Below, one piece after another: positions 57,801-64,000 of a DNA stretch of 64,000 nucleotides (positions are counted from its first letter, which is position 1; every line of letters starts with the position of its first letter). Source of the stretch: Glandiceps talaboti (Eukaryota > Hemichordata > Enteropneusta > Spengelidae); assembly GCF_964340395.1 (NCBI RefSeq), contig NC_135566.1, positions 3,919,001 through 3,983,000 on the forward strand, written 5' to 3'. Made by a program: the position numbers and the translations under genes. The notes under the pieces were generated by a model that was not told the origin of the DNA, did not search any database, and saw nothing but the letters and a program-made list of their open reading frames with translations.

Positions 57801-60800
57801 GTGTATATCGGATGTGTGCGTGAGTGCCCGCGAGCAGGAGACTACCCGTATAAGATGTTTGCTTTTTAATTAGGTCATACATTGCCTTTATACAAGTTAT
57901 AATCGATTCAATTATATAATTTAATCATGTCATATTTAAGACAAGTTATTTGATACCCGGCCCAAAATGAACCATGAGTTATTTGTGTCGTGTCCGGGTG
58001 TCTTGTGCTGCGTCACTTTTCGGAAGCATATAAATTATAATATATAAACTGATATAATTGTCATGGGGAAAAAATGCATATGTTTCCGTTATATTTTCAA
58101 GTAGTTACATGCAACAATTGTAAATGAAACAAAGTCCAATTCTGGAGTTCACACCACAAACGTAAGCTTACAAGAGGACGAAGTCCATTAAACAATGCTA
58201 TTGTTTCCAAATGACACAAGTCAATAGACTAATCATAAACAGCCAACCTGTGTAATAAGTTCCATGCATGACCTTCCATGGGTGAAGAAAATTTTAACCA
58301 ATTTGTGGATCTCACAGAAAAGGCATTACATAATTACCTCCAACTCTTACACATTTAATATTTCTATGAAAAATAATTTTATCAATAAGATATGTGTATA
58401 AAAGGTAGCATGTGTATATCAACTGAACATACTTTGATATCAACTGAACATACTTTGATATCAACTGAACATATCAATGATATAGTGTGCTTCATCAGAC
58501 TTGTGGAATGTGTTGCACTTCTGAATAGAAAGGGGACTCTGGCTTCTTGTTATTGTGAACATATACATATGCCTAATGCTTCACTTTATATATAATTAAG
58601 TATAAAGATGTGTTGTGAATTGGCACAACCTCTTTTTTTACATAAAGCAGAAATTTGAGTTTTATCTCAGGCTGCTAATGTAAAATTTTCTATTGTGGTC
58701 TTACTATTGAGAAATTGATATTATTGTTTATGAATATAGAAAACAATCTTTCTGTTCATCTCAATTCCTCTTATTCAGAAAAGAATCCACAAGAATGTAT
58801 ATAATAGCAAATTTTATTGCAAGCACACATAAGGGAACATTGCTCCAGTACTTTAAGAATACATACAAATTGAGCAGTAATAAATAAATCAGAATGCATA
58901 ACACTTGTCATGAGTGGAAAGGCAGTGAAGAAAGTCAGGTACATTGAAAGTTTACAAGAGAAAAATATATAGAATAAATATAACATATCAGGCTTGTAGT
59001 TAAAGGTAAACGATATATTTGCATTGATAAGTCCTTTTAATTAAAAAAAATTCATCACAGGCCATTTCAAAGGCTAATATATAGTATTATTAGGTCAAAT
59101 GAACCTGGGTCAAATTATATGTTTATCATACTTTGAGGATTTTTTTTTAGAAAAGAGAGGGGGTAGTGTTTGGAATGATAACTGGATAATAAACACATGC
59201 ATGTGAGGTGTTTGATATGATGATAAGCTAAAATGAAAGAGATAACTTGTATTTTTCACCATATTTTTATTTGTAACTGTTGCCGACACATTTCACAATA
59301 TATGAAATGGTCTGTTCAAATGTTACTGTGTGCATGTTTTGTTCAGGATGCCATAGCAGGCCCCAACAATTCACGCTAGTGTATCCTTCACTAACAACAC
59401 AAGTTCATTTGCATTACGTACATAACTTTAAGGTATGTTAGCAGGATCTAATTTCATGTGGAAATAAGTTCTGTATGTATTCAGCTGAAAAATAAATCCA
59501 TTGCCAAAATACATACAACAACAAGATATATATTTTTTGCATTTCAAGTTGTGTTTTGAAGATCTGATTTACAATACATGAATATATCTTTTGCATTTAC
59601 AGCAAATGTTTAGAAGATTTGTTTTACAATAGTTTACATACCACTGTTTCACTTGCACAAGGCAGTAAATAAAAATTATTATGTAAAGCACTTCTGCCAA
59701 GAAAGCATGCAAACTCAGTTATTACGGTCTTTTAAAATCCATTTTGTATGGATGTCATGACCTTATTTGCATACTTATGTCATCTTCCTTGTGATTCACT
59801 TTAATAAGCATAAAATGTTGAAATTCAATTGAGTTGACAAGACTACTACTCATATGTACAGGTTAAACAGTTCTAAACTACACAAATCTGTTGGTGTTGT
59901 TTTTGTTTTGTGACAATTAAGGAAATGATGTAAAGGTGTGTAAGAAATTGAGGACAATATTTTAAAAATGGAGATGTATCTCACAGACCCTCATATACCA
60001 CTTTTGAAACATAATGGTGTTTCATTGAATCTGGGCACAGTCTGTAACAGGAGTGCTTTTTTGCTGAGTTAACCTGCCTGAAGACAACATGTGAAGAATT
60101 TGTATGGCAATGGCATTTTAGCACAACTGTACAGTTTGTGATAAACTTTTATCAACATGCGAATCTCATTCCTCTTGTAATACCTATATGCAATATGAAC
60201 ATCATACTATTGCATGTTTGGTAACTTTGTTGCTTGGTGATTAAATGTCATTTTTTTAAATATCTATCTACTTGTCTAACTACATCTGGCATATACACCA
60301 TCACATGGCTCTTGTTATAGGCATGGTCTTGTTGCTAGGCATATCTGCATACATTTTATAGCTAAGATTTTATGTGTTTATTTCGATGCCCACCCAATAA
60401 TATAATTATCATTGCAAAATATACTGGCATTTGGCTGTTGCTAAGGATGTGGTCACAGTTGCTAAGACCAGTTGTGTAAATTTATGTCTTGTATAATATT
60501 TGCAGAATAACACCTCTAGAGACAACACCACCACATTCCAGCCAAATTCACTGCGTAGTTTCCCCGAGATATATCTTTTTGATATATATTAACATTTTTA
60601 GACCTAATTTGCATTGCACTGAAGAATTTTCTATCTACCCATCCCAAGGAACACCCATCTCATTACATTTAAGCCACATATGCCCAGTAGTTTTAAAGTT
60701 TAAGTTTTTATCAAAAAATTATTTTTTGACCCAAAAAGCCCATTCCTGGTACAATCATTTCCATTTGAACAATTGTCCAACTGCTAAGTATAAATGTCCC

Positions 60801-61354
60801 TCCATGCACCAAGGCAGTCAATCAGGCAATTCTTGACTTTTGATCCAAAGGTGAATGACCAAGCACAAACAGGTAATGAGACCACTATACCATTTGAATT
60901 AATATGCAAATTGTTGGGTATCCACCAAAATGTCTTTGTGGTAATGACAGCAAGAGAATGACACTGGCTTGTGAGAATGATTATGTTAATTCCATGTCCT
61001 GACTGAATTCCAGCTGTATGATGCAAGTTAAATATAACATAAGCACTTTAGAAAATATATAAAACATGAATAACTACCAATGCCATCAAGTTACAGACTG
61101 TGAATCAAATTATAAGATTAAAGCCTGTACATTCAATTCTAGCTGTATCTGTAAGATTATGCATGGTGATTGTATGTTACTGTGCAGCCAAATTTGTGTG
61201 TAGATCAATTAAGTTATGATGTGGCAGAAACTCACAGAAATATCCTAGAGATTCAGCCATGCAGAATTCAACTTTGTAAATGGACACTTGTGGCAGTGTT
61301 CAAAGTATATGCCCATGTATAGTCTTTGAAGATTAGTTACATTATTATGTAAAT
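57801..61354. other. No supported gene
   Basis: AT-rich, no exon recognised. It includes a 23-bp repeat in three copies (TCAACTGAACATACTTTGATA, 58,416-58,485) and a dispersed repeat of the GTTGCTA family at 60,300-60,600. It may be intron of the candidate + strand gene. Confidence 0.4.
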
Positions 61355-61600
61355 TGAAGGTGACCTTATATGGTCATTTCAATTGGATTTTGAGTGACCT
61401 CCATAGAAAATGGCCATATATGGCGATTTCAATTCATTTACAGTAAGAGATTAGGAATGACCATATATGGTCATATGAATTAATTTACAATGAAGTAGAT
61501 TGAGAGTGACTATATATGGTCATTTGAATTGATATACAGTGAAGTAGATTGAGAATGACCATATATGGTCATTTGAATTGATATACAAAAATGACATTCA
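61355..61600. repeat. CArG-box minisatellite, about 50-bp unit
   Basis: Diverged tandem units each carry a palindromic core: CCTTATATGG (61,364), CCATATATGG (61,414, 61,461 and 61,559) and CTATATATGG (61,510). They are joined by TCATTTGAATTGATATACAG and GAAGTAGATTGAGA. Four of five cores fit the serum response factor consensus CC(A/T)6GG exactly. Confidence 0.8.
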
Positions 61601-62403
61601 TGAATTAATAATATAACATGCTGTGCATGTAAATGTTGCTATATTGCATTGGGCCATTTGAGGAAGAGATTCCAGGAGTGAAAGATTTTACCGTAAAAGT
61701 TTACACATACATGTATATTTCTACTTAGGTGACCTGGTATGCAGAACTAAGAGCACAAATAAACTAACTTTGAATATTTTTTTTATCAAAATAAAGAATA
61801 TTCTGCCATGCAGTATATTCCATAACTTGATAAAACAAAAATGTTTCCTTTGGAGTTGGAATCCTGGTACATGAACTACTCAGTATGTAGGGGTTGAAAA
61901 TATTACAAAGTTATTATATTGTTTTTAGAAGTGATTTTGAGGTAATAAACTAAAATAACAACCAAAATCTCATTTTTAAAATGAAAATAAAGAGAAAAGC
62001 TAAGATTAAGTAGAAGGGCACCATACTTTCTTATATAAGAAATATACATTGATATATTATTATTATGTTATAGTTTCAAAAAGTTTGCAAAAGACGTGAT
62101 CATAATTAAGCAAAAGAAACAATTAAACTGTTGAATATATGACATTTAAATAATGTAACATATTTCTAAATATGAAAAATAAACACTTGTCTGAAAATTT
62201 CATAATTAAAGTTCCTGTTGCTGGAACTTTGTCTTTTTCCCCAGTATATAAAAGTTAAAGTTTTACATTCAGTATTTGAAGACAAACAATACCTGATGAT
62301 ACATTAAAATAGGCACACAATGCAGAACTGGTCCACAAATTCGCCACCCATTTTCTCCATATAGTGTTTATATTTGGTATGCAGTCTTCTCGTTTTTTTA
62401 CTT

Positions 62404-62409
62404 TTTATT
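62404..62409 (-). terminator. Possible polyadenylation signal of the Deltex-type gene
   Basis: AATAAA on the minus strand about 370 nt past the stop codon. Confidence 0.3.
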
Positions 62410-62777
62410 CAAGCTAAATATAGCAACAGTCATAGATGACAATTATCATATCAAAACACACAGCTGAAGAATGTATGCTTGATGAGTTAGGTACACAGAG
62501 ATCGAAGTACAAATTTTCACTTAATGGTCACAGCTATATTCCAACATATCTCTTTGTTTGACCAATTGCCATATATGCGTAGTCATCTTTTTCATTATAC
62601 AGCATTGTCTTCCTTCTATAAACATATATGATATTGCAGCCATACAAAGACAAAAGTGACCCTAAATGAAGTGTAAACTGTAGAGGGCAGTATAACATCT
62701 GAAGCATGTAAAATTTCCAGTGCGCATCTGTTCAGTGCATTGGCATTTTAGAATTCCTCAGTAGAAACTACATCATT

Positions 62778-63646
62778 TCACAAGTCATCTTCTGTAACTC
62801 CCTGGGAAGCTAATTCCATGAGTACATTATCCAGGTATTGAAGATCTGGATAGCCATGTCCAGTTAGATTAGAACCAAATTCTGTTTTGTGATGAATCTC
62901 ATTCCAAGTTACTGTGTTAGCCTCACCAGTGGTGGCTGAAATACCCACAGTAAATAGAAGACGTCGATCCCAGGCTGTGATCAGTAATCGTAGTACCTTC
63001 AGAATAAAAGAAACCCTTATCACTTAATTGCAGCCAGATTAAACTGTCTATTTTATACTTATCTAGGCATCCAAGCATTTTCATGTATGGGACTTTAACA
63101 ACTGTGAAGTGGATGGAACATTTATGTAGGTATAGGTACCATCTCCCTTTACCAATACTAATGACACTTGCATAAATATAATGCATTTCTGAAATACTTC
63201 TACATGTATGCATGGTTGTAGAAATTACTGCAATAGTGCCACTGTACATGTATTGTACAAAAAATGTGAAAAAGGATATTACTATATTGTGTGTGTAGTA
63301 TCGTTATATCCAGTTGTACAGTAACAATTTTGAGCACTCTAATACTTGCAATTATAAACAGCGTTTATCTTGAATTCAAACTAGACAAACTGTACTACTG
63401 TAGACTGTCTCATAAGAACTGAGTGCCTGACTTGATATATGTATGTAATCTGAGTAAAGTTGTCACAAACCTAGCTAATAAGATGGACACTTTTATAAGG
63501 AAAATCACAAATGTCAATTTATACAAATCACAATAATAAAAATAATTCACAATTACCTTTCTTCCTTTGTCATTATTTGGTAAATAACAGTGGCGTGGAA
63601 AACCTCTAGCCGAGTATCTCTTCCCTGGGTGTGGATGCTCAGGACC
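62778..63646 (-). CDS. Deltex-family E3 ubiquitin ligase, last two coding exons (partial)
   Basis: Exon 63,557-63,646 (30 codons, TTCATAG acceptor, GGAAGAAAG|GTAATT donor) reads [20 protein letters not shown] then [10 protein letters not shown]. It joins in phase 0 to the last exon 62,778-62,996, reading [40 protein letters not shown] and ending [10 protein letters not shown]. These are hallmark stretches of the Deltex C-terminal (DTC) domain. In the family this domain sits next to a RING finger. It works with it in ubiquitin transfer and binds NAD+/ADP-ribose. The RING and any WWE domains would be to the right of the window, so the DTX1/2/4 versus DTX3 type cannot be decided. Cytosolic/nuclear; family members act in Notch signalling or ADP-ribose-linked ubiquitination. 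Confidence 0.93.
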
Positions 63647-64000
63647 CTATGAACAAAACACAACATTTTGAACCTATTTGCTCATTGACAAATGTATTTT
63701 GTTGTTCACTTAATTTTTTATAGTTTCAGTTGTATAATTTTTAATCTAGTGGAAATGATATTAAAATATTCAAAATATATATCCACATAATATATTCACA
63801 TCATAAACATGTCATGATTTGAACAAATCCTATTGAAAGCTTTGAATGAGATGACTCTATCTAGGAAGGGTGCCCTTGAACTGTACTCATATACTCTTTG
63901 GAACTCAAAAGAAGTCAGACATTAATATAACCATTTATTAAACAAATTAAGTTAAGTGTTGCCTTTACCTGTTATCCTTACAAATAATACTAATAGCGTC
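63647..64000. other. Intron of the Deltex-type gene
   Basis: No further exon is recognised before the right edge. A donor-like CAG|GTAAAG near 63,970 on the minus strand is preceded by a stop in the needed phase. Confidence 0.5.

Noticed and set aside
63961-64000. Further Deltex exon ending at CAG|GTAAAG
   Set aside because: In the phase needed to join the next exon (phase 0) the sequence contains TAG, so it is not coding as seen.

Overview
This is an AT-rich metazoan nuclear window. Genes are split by introns with GT..AG junctions. Much of the rest is simple-sequence repeat, small inverted-repeat transposons and old dispersed repeats. No operons, rRNA, CRISPR or convincing tRNA genes were seen. 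A tandem family of ST8Sia-type sialyltransferases, a Deltex-type ubiquitin ligase and a multi-C2H2 protein point to a bilaterian animal. An invertebrate deuterostome such as a hemichordate or cephalochordate is my best guess, but the sequence does not prove it.

Layout. (1) 1-1.65 kb holds the 3'-terminal exon of a + strand gene that starts outside the window. (2) 2.4-13.6 kb holds a convergent, unrecognised minus-strand gene of three exons (512 codons as assembled). Its long introns carry AT/GT microsatellites, a 42-bp minisatellite and two MITEs. (3) 13.6-18.6 kb has no supported gene. (4) 18.6-43.6 kb is a sialyltransferase neighbourhood. It contains an orphan internal exon (18,649), a 3'-truncated LINE fragment (18.9-20.2 kb), a complete seven-exon + strand gene A (21,088-26,576; 395 codons) and two minus-strand paralogues. 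These are gene B (30,489-36,924) with a duplicated exon 1-2 block, and copy D (38,217-43,576) with a 1-nt insertion inside the exon coding the second half of sialylmotif L. B and D lie in a segmental duplication that extends into their 3' flanks. (5) 43.6-49.3 kb is repeats only. (6) 49,350-53,401 is one long minus-strand exon of a 12-finger C2H2 protein, probably nuclear. (7) Around 57.0-57.8 kb there is a likely promoter region with a possible short + strand first exon. (8) 57.8-62.7 kb is non-coding, with a small minisatellite built on CArG boxes. (9) 62,778-63,646 holds the last two coding exons of a Deltex-family E3 ligase, whose 5' part lies beyond the right edge.

How the genes relate. 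A and B/D are convergent (tail to tail). They share the same seven-exon structure and exon phases, so they descend from one gene by local duplication. The products should be type II Golgi membrane enzymes that add sialic acid. The zinc-finger, Deltex and left-hand genes show no functional link to the cluster. The most interesting material is the cluster's exon-level turnover: a spare exon, duplicated first exons with one frame-broken copy, a frameshifted paralogue, and microsatellites at the same intron position in all copies.
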